Positions 53,071 through 62,630 of a DNA stretch of 64,000 bases are shown here, one piece after another. Each line of letters opens with the position of its first letter. Position 1 is the first letter of the stretch. Below the pieces are notes generated by a model that saw nothing but the letters and a program-made list of their open reading frames with translations, was not told where the DNA came from and made no database searches. The stretch is from Levyella massiliensis (GTDB lineage Bacteria; Bacillota; Clostridia; Tissierellales; Peptoniphilaceae): assembly GCF_000308275.2 (NCBI RefSeq), contig NZ_HG529490.1:62001-126000 (forward strand), read 5' to 3'. Made by a program: the position numbers and the translations under genes.

Positions 53071-54657
53071 ATGAAACGGCTTAGACAACTCCGCGTACTG
53101 CTATCAGCGCTCTTTGTACTGTTGAGTATCTTAAGCATTTCGGCGCAGCCGGTTTTGGCACGTGACGGCGAAACCGATAAGGAAACTTTTGTGGTAGGCA
53201 TGGAAGTGAATTACGCTCCCTTTAACTGGTCCCAGACGTCCGCAGCGGATGGTGCCGTGCCGGTCGAAAATAGCCCCGGCGAGTATGCGAATGGCTACGA
53301 TGTCTGGATGGCACGACAGTTGGCAGAAAAGCTGGGCCGCCGACTGGTGATTAAAAAGATGGAGTGGGATGGCTTGCCGCCGGCGCTGACATCAGGAAAA
53401 ATTGATGCCATTATTGCCGGCATGAGCCCCACGCCGGAACGCAAGGAAATATTGGATTTTACAGATGCATATTATGCGTCCGATTTGGTTATCGTGGTGC
53501 AAAAAGACGGCAAGTATGCCGGTGCCAAATCCCTCGAAGATTTTAGGGGCGCAAAAATCACCGGACAGCTCAACACCTTCCATTACAAGATGGTTGATCA
53601 GATTCCCGGCGTCCAAAAGCAGGCGCCGCTGGACAATTTTTCTACGATGATTACGGCGCTCAATGCCGGCTCCATTGACGGTTATGTTTCGGAGCGGCCG
53701 GGCGCCATGGCGGCGATGCTGTCCAATCCGAATCTGACCATGGTTCAGTTGGATAAAGGGAAGGGATTCCAAGCAGATCCCGAGAATACAACAGTGGCGG
53801 TGGGCGTGCGCAAGGGCGATGCACTGAAAGCACAGATTAATAAAGCGCTCGCGAATATTCCCGAGACGGATCGCCAGAAAGCGATGGACAAGATGGTCGC
53901 TTTGCAGAATCGTGGCGAAACACAAACCTCCTTCTTCGGCCAAGTGGCCGCCATCTGGGGAGATTATGCCGGCCTCTTCCTACGCGGCACGGGAGTGACG
54001 CTGCTGATTTCTCTGGTTGGTACGGCATGTGGCCTTATCATCGGCTTTTTCGTACAGGTGGTGCGTACGATCCCGACAGAGCGACGCCACGGTCCTTCCC
54101 AATGGGGCATTCGTTTGGCGCAAGGCCTGTGCACGGCCTATGTGGAAGTGTTTCGCTCAACGCCGATGATTGTCCAAGCCATGCTGATTTTCTACGGCAG
54201 TAAACAATTTTTAGGCGTCGATATGCAGCCATTGCTGGCGGCCTGCCTCATTGTTTCCATTAATACGGGCGCCTATCTGGCCGAAACCATTCGCGGCGGC
54301 ATTGATTCCGTGGATCGCGGGCAGTGGGAAGCGGCCAATGCCATCGGCTTAAAGCATGGCCAGATGATGGTGCATGTGATTTTGCCGCAGGCGATGCGCG
54401 CGATTCTGCCTTCCATCGGCAATGAGCTCATCGTAAATATTAAGGACACGTCAGTATTAAACGTCATTTCTGTGACGGAGTTATTCTTCGTCACGAAGAG
54501 TGTTGCAGGATCTACGTTCCAGATTTTCCAGGCATATTTCATCGTTGCGATAATCTACTTCATTCTGACTCGTATCGCGACGATTTTGATCCGCCTGTTG
54601 AGTAAAAAGTTTAGTCCGGATGTTCCCTTCCAACTCAAAAGTTCATCGGAGGCCTGA
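53071..54657 (+). CDS. Amino-acid ABC transporter, fused substrate-binding protein and permease (probable lysine importer)
   Basis: A 528-residue fusion. Start 53071 (MKRLRQ) has GGAGGAG upstream. Residues 1-35 are a signal peptide/anchor. Residues about 45-285 are an SBP_bac_3 domain (FVVGMEVNYAPFNWSQ, YDVWMARQLAEKLGRRLVIK, IIAGMSPTPERKEILDFTDA). Residues about 300-525 are a His/Glu/Gln-type permease with five or so helices and the EAA loop (EAANAIGLKHGQMMVHVILP, then QAMRAILPSIGNE). Fusions of this kind are known in Firmicute amino-acid systems. The L-box riboswitch upstream makes lysine the most likely substrate. The ATPase gene follows after one base. Confidence 0.88.
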   Translation: MKRLRQLRVLLSALFVLLSILSISAQPVLARDGETDKETFVVGMEVNYAPFNWSQTSAADGAVPVENSPGEYANGYDVWMARQLAEKLGRRLVIKKMEWDGLPPALTSGKIDAIIAGMSPTPERKEILDFTDAYYASDLVIVVQKDGKYAGAKSLEDFRGAKITGQLNTFHYKMVDQIPGVQKQAPLDNFSTMITALNAGSIDGYVSERPGAMAAMLSNPNLTMVQLDKGKGFQADPENTTVAVGVRKGDALKAQINKALANIPETDRQKAMDKMVALQNRGETQTSFFGQVAAIWGDYAGLFLRGTGVTLLISLVGTACGLIIGFFVQVVRTIPTERRHGPSQWGIRLAQGLCTAYVEVFRSTPMIVQAMLIFYGSKQFLGVDMQPLLAACLIVSINTGAYLAETIRGGIDSVDRGQWEAANAIGLKHGQMMVHVILPQAMRAILPSIGNELIVNIKDTSVLNVISVTELFFVTKSVAGSTFQIFQAYFIVAIIYFILTRIATILIRLLSKKFSPDVPFQLKSSSEA

Positions 54658-54658
54658 T

Positions 54659-55399
54659 ATGACACAAGAAACCATTTTAGTGGCGGAACATGTGCAAAAA
54701 GCATATGGGAAGCACGTTGTGCTCAAAGATATTTCGTTGGAATTGCATCATGGCGAGGTAGTGTCAATGATCGGCCCGTCCGGTGCCGGAAAGTCCACAT
54801 TCTTGCGCTGCTTGAACCTTTTAGAGGAGCCCACCGGCGGCGATATCCGTTTTCATGAGCATTCCATTTTGGCAAAGGATTGGGATCGGCGCCGCTATCA
54901 CGCCAAAGTGGGCATGGTCTTTCAGCAATTCAATCTGTTTTCCAATCTCAATGTGCTGGAAAATTGCACGTTGGGGCAGGTAAAAGTCCTGAAGCGCACC
55001 AAAAAGGAAGCGAATGCCGTGGCGATGAAGAATTTGGAGCGCGTCGGCATGGCAGATTACGCCAAGGCACGACCGCAGCAGCTTTCCGGCGGACAGCAGC
55101 AGCGTGTGGGCATCGCCAGGGCATTGTCCATGGACCCGGAGGTGCTGCTCTTTGATGAGCCGACTTCGGCACTGGATCCGCAAAATGTGGGTGAAGTCCT
55201 GAATATTATGGAAGAGCTGGCGAAAAGTGGCATGACCATGGTTGTCGTTTCGCACGACATTGCCTTTGCCCGCGACATCGCTACACGAGTGGCGTTTTTG
55301 CGTAACGGCTATTTGGAGGCCATCGGTACGCCGGAAGAAATCTTTGAGCATCCTTCCACAGAAGCTTTAAAGGAATTTGTCCGGCAGGTCGATTACTAA
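54659..55399 (+). CDS. Amino-acid ABC transporter ATP-binding protein (GlnQ-type)
   Basis: A 246-residue ATPase of the polar amino-acid uptake family. Walker A is GPSGAGKST (about residue 41), Q-loop MVFQQFNLFSNLNVLEN, signature LSGGQQQRVGIARAL, Walker B VLLFDEPTSALDP and switch histidine VVVSHD. Start ATG 54659 is one base after the permease stop; its ribosome site (CGGAGGCC) lies in the end of that gene. It completes the riboswitch-controlled transporter, with a strong terminator 18 bases after its stop. Confidence 0.95.
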   Translation: MTQETILVAEHVQKAYGKHVVLKDISLELHHGEVVSMIGPSGAGKSTFLRCLNLLEEPTGGDIRFHEHSILAKDWDRRRYHAKVGMVFQQFNLFSNLNVLENCTLGQVKVLKRTKKEANAVAMKNLERVGMADYAKARPQQLSGGQQQRVGIARALSMDPEVLLFDEPTSALDPQNVGEVLNIMEELAKSGMTMVVVSHDIAFARDIATRVAFLRNGYLEAIGTPEEIFEHPSTEALKEFVRQVDY

Positions 55400-55416
55400 A
55401 AGATGGTTTTGGGCAA

Positions 55417-55452
55417 TAAAAAAGGCGGAGGCGTTGCTTCCGCCTTTTTTTA
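55417..55452 (+). terminator. Terminator of the lysine transporter operon
   Basis: AAAAAAGGCGGA(G), loop GCGTTGC, TTCCGCCTTTTTTT. Confidence 0.9.
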
Positions 55453-55518
55453 AGGCGTGACGGCAAAAAAACTGATACACTAAGAGAAGCGGAGGAAGTG
55501 ACCAAGAAGGGGGAGAGG

Positions 55519-56844
55519 ATGCCGATTGAAGAAATCATTGCCCATGGCAATGCGCGAGAAATGGAGAAACTGTTTGAAAAACAGGAACCGATTGATATTG
55601 CGCATGCTCTGGAAGACGCCACGGATGATGAAACTACGCATTTTCTTTCATTGGTGTCGGATGAACATTTAGCCAATATTCTGGAGGATGCCGAACCTAA
55701 GGAACGCAATCGCCTGGTGGAGCTGCTCGGCAATCATCGCTTGCTGTTTATTTTTCCCTTCATGGAGAAGGATGATATCGTTGATATCTTAGGCGAGATG
55801 GAAATCGGACGCCAAAAATCATTGATGAATCTGATGAAGACGGAGGATCGCCGCATTATTACGGACCTCTTGCACTATCCGCCGGAGTCTGCGGGCGGTA
55901 TTATGACCACCCAGTACCTGGCGTTGCGTAACACCATGACGGTGGAAGAAGGCTTTAACACCATTCGTAAAATCGGTCCGCGCACGGAACAGATTGAAAC
56001 GATCTACATCGTCGATGATAAGAAGAAGCTCATGGGTTACGTGGATTTACGCGATCTTTTGTCCGCTTCGGCTGGAGATTTGATTGCCCAGTATGTTGAG
56101 ACCAATGTGATTTCCGTCGCCCCCGAAGCGGATCAGGAAGTAGCCGCTCGTCTCGTTTCCAAATACGATTTGAACTCCATTCCTGTCGTCAGTAACGGCA
56201 TCATCCTCGGCATCATTACCGTCGATGATATTATCGATGTTATTCAACAGGAACATGAAGAGGATATGGCACAGATGGCCGGTGCCAGCGTGGAAGAGGA
56301 TTTAAGCACACCGCTTGCCACATCGGTCAAATTGCGCTTGCCTTGGCTTCTGATCAATTTGCTCACAGCTTTTCTGGCTTCCTCCATTGTCAATATTTTC
56401 CAGAGCACGATCGAACAGGTAGTTGCCCTCTCGGCCATTATGACCATCATCAGCGGCATGGGCGGCAACGCCGGCTCTCAAACTATGTCCATCATCATTC
56501 GCTATCTGGCTAAGGACGGCATTGATCGCGAGGATTCACGTCGTCAGCTCGTGAAAGAAATCTTAAACGGTGTGATTAACGGACTCATTAACGGTCTTCT
56601 TACCGCCATCGTTGTGGTCGTGGTGTACCACAATCTTTTCTTGGGCGGCATTGTCATCTTAGCGATGGTTGGAAACATGATTATCGGCGGTATCTTTGGC
56701 CTGACGATTCCGATTGCATTAAAGAAAATTGGCTTTGACCCCGCGATCGCCAGTTCTATTTTCCTCACCACAGCAACGGATACGCTGGGATTCTTTCTTT
56801 TACTCGGCCTTGCGCAGCTATTCATGCCACTTCTGATGAGCTGA
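55519..56844 (+). CDS. mgtE: Magnesium transporter MgtE
   Basis: About 441 residues. The N-terminal superhelical domain (1-125: AHALEDATDDETTHFLSLVS, LGEMEIGRQKSLMNLM) is followed by two CBS domains (about 125-245: MTTQYLALRNTMTVEEGF, VVSNGIILGIITVDDIIDVI). The membrane domain has five helices with the conserved SGMGGNAGSQTMSIIIR and the C-terminal ATDTLGFFLLLGLA. The magnesium-sensing gate should therefore work as in known MgtE proteins. ATG 55519 follows GGGGGAG at short distance; GTG 55498 is an alternative start seven codons earlier. No M-box riboswitch is seen upstream. Confidence 0.92.
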   Translation: MPIEEIIAHGNAREMEKLFEKQEPIDIAHALEDATDDETTHFLSLVSDEHLANILEDAEPKERNRLVELLGNHRLLFIFPFMEKDDIVDILGEMEIGRQKSLMNLMKTEDRRIITDLLHYPPESAGGIMTTQYLALRNTMTVEEGFNTIRKIGPRTEQIETIYIVDDKKKLMGYVDLRDLLSASAGDLIAQYVETNVISVAPEADQEVAARLVSKYDLNSIPVVSNGIILGIITVDDIIDVIQQEHEEDMAQMAGASVEEDLSTPLATSVKLRLPWLLINLLTAFLASSIVNIFQSTIEQVVALSAIMTIISGMGGNAGSQTMSIIIRYLAKDGIDREDSRRQLVKEILNGVINGLINGLLTAIVVVVVYHNLFLGGIVILAMVGNMIIGGIFGLTIPIALKKIGFDPAIASSIFLTTATDTLGFFLLLGLAQLFMPLLMS

Positions 56845-56918
56845 AGCTACGATTCTTGAGAAGCGGTGGCAATGCCACCCCCTTCAAGCAATATCCGGAA
56901 GACGATAGTCGAATCCCA

Positions 56919-56946
56919 TTGACAAATAATCCATATCGGATATAGT
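56919..56946 (+). promoter_or_regulatory. Strong promoter of a small unassigned transcription unit
   Basis: TTGACA at 56919-56924, a 16-base spacer and TATAGT at 56941-56946, with no large gene downstream before the terminator at 57202. Confidence 0.6.
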
Positions 56947-57094
56947 TGTGTTAGCGGATGCTTACAAGCGTTTGGATTGGCGAAGAAGCGGATTAAGCAG
57001 ACATAGAGTTCGTTGTGGCTCATGTCATGGCAATGCTATCGCCAATATCTGCCTTTTCACTGGCATCTGACTGTATTATGGAGGGAGCGTGCCT

Positions 57095-57184
57095 ATGTCC
57101 TTCATTCGAATGCGAAAAACTAGTACGGTTCTTGTTCTCATCCTCATCATTACCGTTGTGGCAGTGCTACAACATTGGTCATGA
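57095..57184 (+). CDS. Candidate 29-residue membrane microprotein
   Basis: ATG 57095 is preceded by GGAGGGAGCG (GGAG seven bases upstream). The frame encodes MSFIRMRKTS, then TVLVLILIITVVAVLQHWS: a basic start and one perfect hydrophobic helix, the usual form of bacterial single-pass microproteins. It lies in its own small unit with a promoter at 56919 and a terminator at 57202. No homologue is recognised. A non-coding RNA with a chance frame is the alternative, but the ribosome site and helix favour translation. Confidence 0.5.
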   Translation: MSFIRMRKTSTVLVLILIITVVAVLQHWS

Positions 57185-57201
57185 AAAAATGATTTACAAC
57201 T

Positions 57202-57234
57202 AAGCCGGCCCCGCGGGGCCGGCTTCTGTATTTA
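57202..57234 (+). terminator. Terminator of the microprotein unit
   Basis: AAGCCGGCCCC, GC, GGGGCCGGCTT stem followed by CTGTATTTAT. Confidence 0.8.
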
Positions 57235-57322
57235 TCAACGTCGACCGGACGTAGGCTACGTTTTTCTTTGCATTCTCAAATAAAGATTTTGCGTGATGAG
57301 CGTAAAAAGTTTGGAAAAAAAC

Positions 57323-57767
57323 TTGCAATTGTATGGCAAAGCGTATAAAATAATCGAGTGTCCAGAAATACGGGCGATGAAGCGAGAGGTTGCTCGGACG
57401 TCCAAGGACCTCTAAGGGCGCTGCAATCAGCGTACCAGAGGAAAAGACGTAGGCCGAGGGAATTTTCGTGGAGCAGTTCGATAGCATTCGAACGACGGAT
57501 TACCGGTATTTCTTTTTTTAAGACGGGACTAGGACACGCCCGGCTCAGTGTATCGGCAAACCGGCGCACAAGCTTTCGGGCAACGGCCCCTGTTTTTCTG
57601 CGTGAATCTCCAGTGTCTATCGAACCGATAACGTCGAATCGATAACGCAAGAGATAGCAATGCAGATTGCGGGTTGGCTGTTAGCTTCCTTAGTAATAGG
57701 GAACATTCGGCAACATGCAACAACGGCTGCGGCAGGATGGGAAAGCGCGCAGAACCAAGGAGGAAAA
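57323..57767 (+). promoter_or_regulatory. S10 operon promoter and 410-base leader
   Basis: TTGCAA at 57323-57328, a 17-base spacer and TAAAAT at 57346-57351 form the probable promoter. The leader to ATG 57768 is long and rich in potential stems (for example GTTCGA...TCGAAC near 57475-57493, and TTTTTTTAAG after a GC-rich block near 57510-57522). S10 leaders in other bacteria are targets of ribosomal-protein feedback; I do not recognise the E. coli L4 element here. AAGGAGG precedes rpsJ. Confidence 0.55.
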
Positions 57768-58076
57768 ATGGCGAATCAGAAGATCAGAATCAGACTTCGT
57801 GCCTATGATCATGAAGTCATCGACGCATCAGCGGCGAAAATTGTCGAGGCGTGCAAGCGCTCCGGCGCGGAGGTCTCCGGACCGATTCCGCTGCCTACGG
57901 ACAAGGAAATCATCACCATATTACGTGCAGTGCATAAGTACAAAGACTCGCGTGAGCAATTCGAGCAGAGAACGCATAAGCGCCTCATTGACATCATGAA
58001 CCCGAATGTCAAAACGTTGGAAGCGCTGAAAAAGCTGAATTTGCCGGCCGGTGTTGATATCGAGATCAAACTGTAA
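57768..58076 (+). CDS. rpsJ: 30S ribosomal protein S10
   Basis: A 102-residue protein starting [20 protein letters not shown] and containing [20 protein letters not shown] and [19 protein letters not shown], all conserved S10 segments. ATG 57768 is fixed by AAGGAGG six bases upstream; the open frame continues upstream to 57660 but that part is leader. First gene of the S10 operon. S10 sits in the 30S head and also acts with NusB in antitermination. Confidence 0.97.
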   Translation: MANQKIRIRLRAYDHEVIDASAAKIVEACKRSGAEVSGPIPLPTDKEIITILRAVHKYKDSREQFEQRTHKRLIDIMNPNVKTLEALKKLNLPAGVDIEIKL

Positions 58077-58123
58077 CCCCATTAGAATGATCGCGAAAGC
58101 GATCCGCTGTAAAGGAGGAACTC

Positions 58124-58759
58124 GTGAAGAGTATTTTAGGCAAGAAGATCGGCATGACCCAGATCTTCGATGAAAACGGCATTGTCACTCCGGTGACGGT
58201 CGTCCAGGCGGGTCCGATGGTTGTGACACAGGTCAAAACCAAAGACACCGACGGCTACAACGCCATTCAGGTAGGCTATGGTGAGTTAAAAGAAAAGCAT
58301 CTCACAAAGCCACTGAAAGGACATTTCAACAAAGCGAATGTGGCATACAAGAAGAATTTGCGTGAAATTCGCATTGATGAAGGTGAGACGTTTGAGCCGG
58401 GTCAGGAAATCAATGTTTCCCTTTTTGCTGCCGGAGATGTGATCGACGTGATCGGCACCTCCAAGGGAAAAGGAACACAGGGCGCGATTCGTCGTTGGAA
58501 CTATGGACGCGGACCGATGGGACACGGTTCTAAATCGCATCGCGTCGGCGGCGCACGTGCAGCAGGTTCGTATCCTGCTCGTGTTTTCCCGGGCACCAAG
58601 GGATCCGGAAAAATGGGACATGATCGCGTAACGGTACAGAATCTGACCGTCGTACGCGTGGATGAGGAAAACAACATGATCCTCATCAAGGGCGCACTGC
58701 CGGGCCCGAAGGGTGGATTGGTCACGATTCGTGAAGCCAAGAAAGCCCGTACGAAGTAA
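58124..58759 (+). CDS. rplC: 50S ribosomal protein L3
   Basis: 211 residues from GTG 58124, preceded by AAAGGAGG. It shows the L3 start KSILGKKIGMTQIFDENGIV and the central loop GTQGAIRRWNYGRGPMGHGS that reaches the peptidyl-transferase centre, then GKMGHDRVTVQNL. Length is standard. It lies 47 bases after rpsJ and 11 bases before rplD. Confidence 0.97.
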   Translation: MKSILGKKIGMTQIFDENGIVTPVTVVQAGPMVVTQVKTKDTDGYNAIQVGYGELKEKHLTKPLKGHFNKANVAYKKNLREIRIDEGETFEPGQEINVSLFAAGDVIDVIGTSKGKGTQGAIRRWNYGRGPMGHGSKSHRVGGARAAGSYPARVFPGTKGSGKMGHDRVTVQNLTVVRVDEENNMILIKGALPGPKGGLVTIREAKKARTK

Positions 58760-58770
58760 GGAGGACGGAA

Positions 58771-59394
58771 ATGCCAAAAGTGAATGTATTAAATCAGACC
58801 GGTGAAGTTGTCGGCGATCTGGAGCTGGCTCCGGAACTGTTTGATGTTGATGTTAACGAGCATGCCGTCTATACCGTGGTAAAGAATCTGCTGGCAAACA
58901 AGCGCCAGGGAACACAGTCGGCAAAAACGCGCGCTGAGGTGCGCGGAGGCGGCCGTAAGCCGTATCGTCAAAAGGGAACCGGACGTGCTCGTGCCGGTTC
59001 GAGAACACAGCCGAACTGGAGAGGCGGCGGCATGGTATTTGCCGTAAAGCCCCGCAGCTATCGTTACACTACCCCGAAGAAGATTCGTCGTCTGGCACTG
59101 AAGTCGGTATTGACTTCCAAGGTGCGTGAACAGGAATTGATTGTGCTTGACGCACTGTCGATCGATGCATTTAGCACGAAGAAAGCTTCGGAAATCTTGA
59201 AGGCAGTAAAAGCCAACAAGAAAGCATATGTGGTTCTGAGTGAAGCAAATGAGCAGGTGATTCGTTCGTTCCGCAATATCCCGACGGTAGAAACCGTGGA
59301 TGTGAACAGCATCAATGTTTATGACCTGATGCGTTACGATTCTCTGATCATGACGCAGGATGCCGTGAAGAAGGCAGAGGAGGTATTTCAATAA
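58771..59394 (+). CDS. rplD: 50S ribosomal protein L4
   Basis: 207 residues. It contains the conserved loop region [20 protein letters not shown] and [19 protein letters not shown], which lines the exit tunnel, and the C-terminal fold [20 protein letters not shown]. Its stop overlaps the rplW start by one base (TAATG). L4 is the classic feedback repressor of the S10 operon in enterobacteria; that role is not shown here. Confidence 0.97.
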   Translation: MPKVNVLNQTGEVVGDLELAPELFDVDVNEHAVYTVVKNLLANKRQGTQSAKTRAEVRGGGRKPYRQKGTGRARAGSRTQPNWRGGGMVFAVKPRSYRYTTPKKIRRLALKSVLTSKVREQELIVLDALSIDAFSTKKASEILKAVKANKKAYVVLSEANEQVIRSFRNIPTVETVDVNSINVYDLMRYDSLIMTQDAVKKAEEVFQ

Positions 59395-59687
59395 TGAAAT
59401 CTCCATTTGATATCATCATTTCTCCGGTCGTCACGGAAAAATCCATGGCGGACATGGCGGAGAACAAATATACCTTCCGCGTCGACGCGAAATGCAACAA
59501 GGCGGAGATTCGCCACGCTGTAGAAGAAGCGTTTGATGGCGTTAAGGTAAAGCGTGTCAACACGATCACCATGAAAGGCAAAACTAAGCGCGTGGGGAAC
59601 CGCAAGACGAAGAGCTCAGATTGGAAGAAGGCCATCGTCACCCTCACGGAAGACTCGAAAGAAATCGAGTTCTTCGAAGGAATGTAA
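59394..59687 (+). CDS. rplW: 50S ribosomal protein L23
   Basis: 97 residues, [20 protein letters not shown] at the start and [20 protein letters not shown] in the tunnel-facing part. The start overlaps the rplD stop by one base. L23 forms the docking site for trigger factor and SRP at the exit tunnel. Confidence 0.97.
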   Translation: MKSPFDIIISPVVTEKSMADMAENKYTFRVDAKCNKAEIRHAVEEAFDGVKVKRVNTITMKGKTKRVGNRKTKSSDWKKAIVTLTEDSKEIEFFEGM

Positions 59688-59702
59688 TCGAGGAGGGACG
59701 CA

Positions 59703-60530
59703 ATGGGAATCAGAAGATATAAACCAACCTCCGCTGGTCGCCGCGTGATGCGCGTATCGACCTTCGAGGAGATCACAAAATCTACACCGGAGAAGTCGTT
59801 GACGGTAAACCTTAAGCGCTCCGGCGGCCGTACGAATAACGGTCGCACCACGCTCCGTTTCCGTGGCGGCGGCGCTAAGAGACGTTACCGCATCATCGAC
59901 TTTAAACGCAATAAGGACAATATCCCTGCTAAGGTAGCATCGATCGAATACGATCCGAACCGCTCCGCGAACATCGCTTTACTGGTGTATGCGGATGGCG
60001 AAAAACGCTACATCTTGGCACCGCGTGGACTGAAAGTCGGTCAACATGTCGAATCTGGCGAGAACGTGGATATTACGGTAGGAAATGCTCTGCCGCTACG
60101 TTTTATCCCTGTCGGTCAAACGGTTCATAACGTAGAAATGAAACCGGGCAAAGGCGCACAGCTGGTTCGCACCGCCGGTGCAGAAGCACAGCTGATGGCT
60201 AAAGAAGGCAAATATGCACAGTTGCGTTTGCCCTCCGGCGAATATCGCTTGATCTCGCTGGACTGCAAAGCCACGATCGGCGCTGTAGGCAATGCGGATC
60301 ATGGCCTGGTTCGCTTGGGCAAAGCCGGTAAGAAACGCTATTTGGGACGCAAGCCGCATGTACGCGGTTCGGCGATGAACCCGGTAGACCATCCCCACGG
60401 CGGTGGTGAAGGACGCGCTCCGGTAGGACGCCCGGCACCAATGACACCGTGGGGCAAGAAGTCACGGGGCGTGAAGACCCGTAAGGCGAAACAATCCGAC
60501 AAGATGATTGTTCGTCGTCGTACGAAGTAA
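59703..60530 (+). CDS. rplB: 50S ribosomal protein L2
   Basis: 275 residues. Conserved blocks: [15 protein letters not shown] start, [19 protein letters not shown], the RNA-binding core [20 protein letters not shown], and the C-terminal [20 protein letters not shown] with the histidine essential for peptidyl transfer. GAGGAGG precedes ATG 59703. Confidence 0.97.
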   Translation: MGIRRYKPTSAGRRVMRVSTFEEITKSTPEKSLTVNLKRSGGRTNNGRTTLRFRGGGAKRRYRIIDFKRNKDNIPAKVASIEYDPNRSANIALLVYADGEKRYILAPRGLKVGQHVESGENVDITVGNALPLRFIPVGQTVHNVEMKPGKGAQLVRTAGAEAQLMAKEGKYAQLRLPSGEYRLISLDCKATIGAVGNADHGLVRLGKAGKKRYLGRKPHVRGSAMNPVDHPHGGGEGRAPVGRPAPMTPWGKKSRGVKTRKAKQSDKMIVRRRTK

Positions 60531-60542
60531 CAGGAGGATGGC

Positions 60543-60827
60543 ATGAGCAGATCTTTGAAGAAAGGGCCTTTTGTGGATGACCACCTGATGAAAAAGGTGG
60601 AGGCTCTTAATGAATCGAATAAGAAAATGGTGATCAAGACGTGGTCCCGCCGCTCGACGATCTTCCCGCAATTTGTCGGTCACACGATCGCCGTCCATGA
60701 CGGAAGAAAACACGTACCCATCTATGTCACGGAAGACATGGTCGGTCACAAACTTGGTGAGTTTGTTCCGACCCGTACTTTTAAAGGACATGCCGCAAAA
60801 TCGGATAAGCAGAGCGGTGTACGCTAG
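60543..60827 (+). CDS. rpsS: 30S ribosomal protein S19
   Basis: 94 residues: [20 protein letters not shown] start, [20 protein letters not shown] and [20 protein letters not shown], all diagnostic of S19. CAGGAGG lies upstream. Confidence 0.97.
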   Translation: MSRSLKKGPFVDDHLMKKVEALNESNKKMVIKTWSRRSTIFPQFVGHTIAVHDGRKHVPIYVTEDMVGHKLGEFVPTRTFKGHAAKSDKQSGVR

Positions 60828-60837
60828 GAGGTAGAAC

Positions 60838-61185
60838 ATGGAAGCAAGAGCAGAAGCAAAATATGTTCGCGTCTCTCCCCGCAAGGTGAACTACATCTGC
60901 AAAGAGATTCGCGGCAAACAAGTGGATGAAGCTTTGACCATTCTGCACTTCACCCCGAAAAAGGGCGCAGAGGTGCTGGAACAGGTTCTCCGTTCGGCGA
61001 TTGCTAACGCGGAAAACAATCTGAGCCTGGATCGCGACACACTGGTTGTCAGTCAGGCGTGGGCCAATGACGGTCCGACCATGAAGCGCTGGCATCCGAA
61101 GGCGAAAGGCGCCGCATATCCGATTCTCAAGAGAACGTCGCACATTGGCGTTGTGGTGAGTGAAAAAGAGGAGGAAGAGCTCTAA
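60838..61185 (+). CDS. rplV: 50S ribosomal protein L22
   Basis: 115 residues: [20 protein letters not shown] start, the [20 protein letters not shown] core and the tunnel-loop region [18 protein letters not shown]. The loop is where macrolide-resistance changes occur in other species; nothing abnormal is visible. Its stop overlaps the rpsC start by one base. Confidence 0.97.
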   Translation: MEARAEAKYVRVSPRKVNYICKEIRGKQVDEALTILHFTPKKGAEVLEQVLRSAIANAENNLSLDRDTLVVSQAWANDGPTMKRWHPKAKGAAYPILKRTSHIGVVVSEKEEEEL

Positions 61186-61967
61186 TGGGTCAGAAGGTAC
61201 ATCCAAAGGGAATGCGCGTCGGCGTAATCAAAGATTGGGATTCCAATTGGTTCGCTAATAGCGCACAATTTCCGAAATTGATTAAAGAAGATCATGACAT
61301 TCGTACATTGGTCAAAAAAGAGCTTTTCGAAGCCGGCATTTCGGATATCAAAATCGAGCGTACGATGGGACGTGTTCGCGTTACCATCAATACTGCTAAG
61401 CCGGGCGTTGTTATCGGCAAGGGCGGCACAGCCGTCGAAGAGCTGAAAAAACGCCTCGAAAAGATCACCGGTAAAACCGTGTTGATCAATGTTGAAGAAA
61501 TCCGCATTCCGGATTTAGACGCACAGTTGCAGGCAGAGAAAATTGCCGCTGATTTGGAAAACCGTGTAACGTTCCGTCGCGCGATGAAACAAGCCATTCA
61601 GCGCACCATGCGTGCCGGCGCCAAGGGTATTAAGACCTCTGCGTCCGGACGTTTGGGCGGCGCCGATATCGCTCGCGCTGAGCATTACTCGGAAGGCACC
61701 ATTCCTCTGCAGACGCTACGTGCGGACATCCGTTACGGCCAGGCTGTGGCTCGTACCACTGCCGGCGCGGTCGGAATCAAGGTTTGGATCTATATCGGCG
61801 AAGTGCTCCCGGGCATGAAAGAAGCTGAAATGCCGAAGCCGCAGCGTCGTGAACCGCGCCGTGGACGCCGTGATCATCGTGATGACAATCGCGGAGATCG
61901 CCGTGAGCGTCGTGGAAATCGCCGTGAAGGCCAAGGCCGCGGTACGCGCCAGCAGCGCGAACAGTAA
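61185..61967 (+). CDS. rpsC: 30S ribosomal protein S3 with Arg-rich C-terminal extension
   Basis: 260 residues, longer than the usual 215-235. The first 217 residues are normal S3: [22 protein letters not shown] domain with [20 protein letters not shown], and C-terminal domain [12 protein letters not shown]-like [20 protein letters not shown] and [11 protein letters not shown]. The remaining 40 residues consist of Arg/Asp/Gly runs ([20 protein letters not shown] and onward). Such tails occur sporadically in S3; a role in mRNA binding or helicase activity is speculation. Confidence 0.96.
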   Translation: MGQKVHPKGMRVGVIKDWDSNWFANSAQFPKLIKEDHDIRTLVKKELFEAGISDIKIERTMGRVRVTINTAKPGVVIGKGGTAVEELKKRLEKITGKTVLINVEEIRIPDLDAQLQAEKIAADLENRVTFRRAMKQAIQRTMRAGAKGIKTSASGRLGGADIARAEHYSEGTIPLQTLRADIRYGQAVARTTAGAVGIKVWIYIGEVLPGMKEAEMPKPQRREPRRGRRDHRDDNRGDRRERRGNRREGQGRGTRQQREQ

Positions 61968-61989
61968 GACCGGGTGAGGAGGTAGTACT

Positions 61990-62421
61990 ATGTTAATGCC
62001 AAAAAGAGTAAAACGCCGTCGTGTACACCGCGGTCGTATGAAGGGCAAAGCCATGCGCGGCAACACCGTCACTTACGGTGAATTCGGTTTGCAGGCGCTT
62101 GAGCCGGCTTGGATGACAGCCAACCAGATTGAAGCGGCTCGACGCGCGATGACCCGCTACATTAAGCGTGGCGGTAACGTATGGATTAAGGTATTCCCGG
62201 ACAAGCCGGTTTCCAAGAAGCCTGCTGAAGTCCGTATGGGTTCTGGTAAAGGTGCGCCGGAGTACTGGGTTGCGGTAATTAAACCGGGTCGCGTACTGTT
62301 CGAGATGGCCGGCGTGTCCCACGATGTTGCGAAAGAAGCAATGCGGCTTGCCGCGGCAAAGTTGCCGATGAAGACCAAATTTGTCGTGCGTGAACAGGCG
62401 GGACAGGAAGGTGAAGAATAA
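61990..62421 (+). CDS. rplP: 50S ribosomal protein L16
   Basis: 143 residues: [20 protein letters not shown] start, [20 protein letters not shown] and [32 protein letters not shown] precedes ATG 61990. Its stop overlaps the rpmC start (TAATG). Confidence 0.97.
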   Translation: MLMPKRVKRRRVHRGRMKGKAMRGNTVTYGEFGLQALEPAWMTANQIEAARRAMTRYIKRGGNVWIKVFPDKPVSKKPAEVRMGSGKGAPEYWVAVIKPGRVLFEMAGVSHDVAKEAMRLAAAKLPMKTKFVVREQAGQEGEE

Positions 62422-62627
62422 TGAAAGCAAAGGAAATTCGTAATCTCTCCGATCAGGATCTCAGCCAGAAGCTGCAGGATCTGAAGCAGGAGCTGTTCAA
62501 TCTTCGCTTCCAGATCGCCAGCGGCCAGCTGGAGAATCCCAATGCTATCGGAACGGTAAAAAAAGATATCGCGCGTGTACGCACGATTCAGCAAGAGCGT
62601 GCCATTGCGGCAAGAAAGGAGGCTTAA
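62421..62627 (+). CDS. rpmC: 50S ribosomal protein L29
   Basis: 68 residues: [20 protein letters not shown] and [20 protein letters not shown], the two-helix L29 pattern. It overlaps rplP by one base. Confidence 0.97.
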   Translation: MKAKEIRNLSDQDLSQKLQDLKQELFNLRFQIASGQLENPNAIGTVKKDIARVRTIQQERAIAARKEA

Positions 62628-62630
62628 CCT

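Noticed and set aside
57015-57203. 62-residue plus-strand frame overlapping the microprotein
   Set aside because: No ribosome site at its start and no recognisable features; the shorter frame at 57095 has both a ribosome site and a clean membrane helix.
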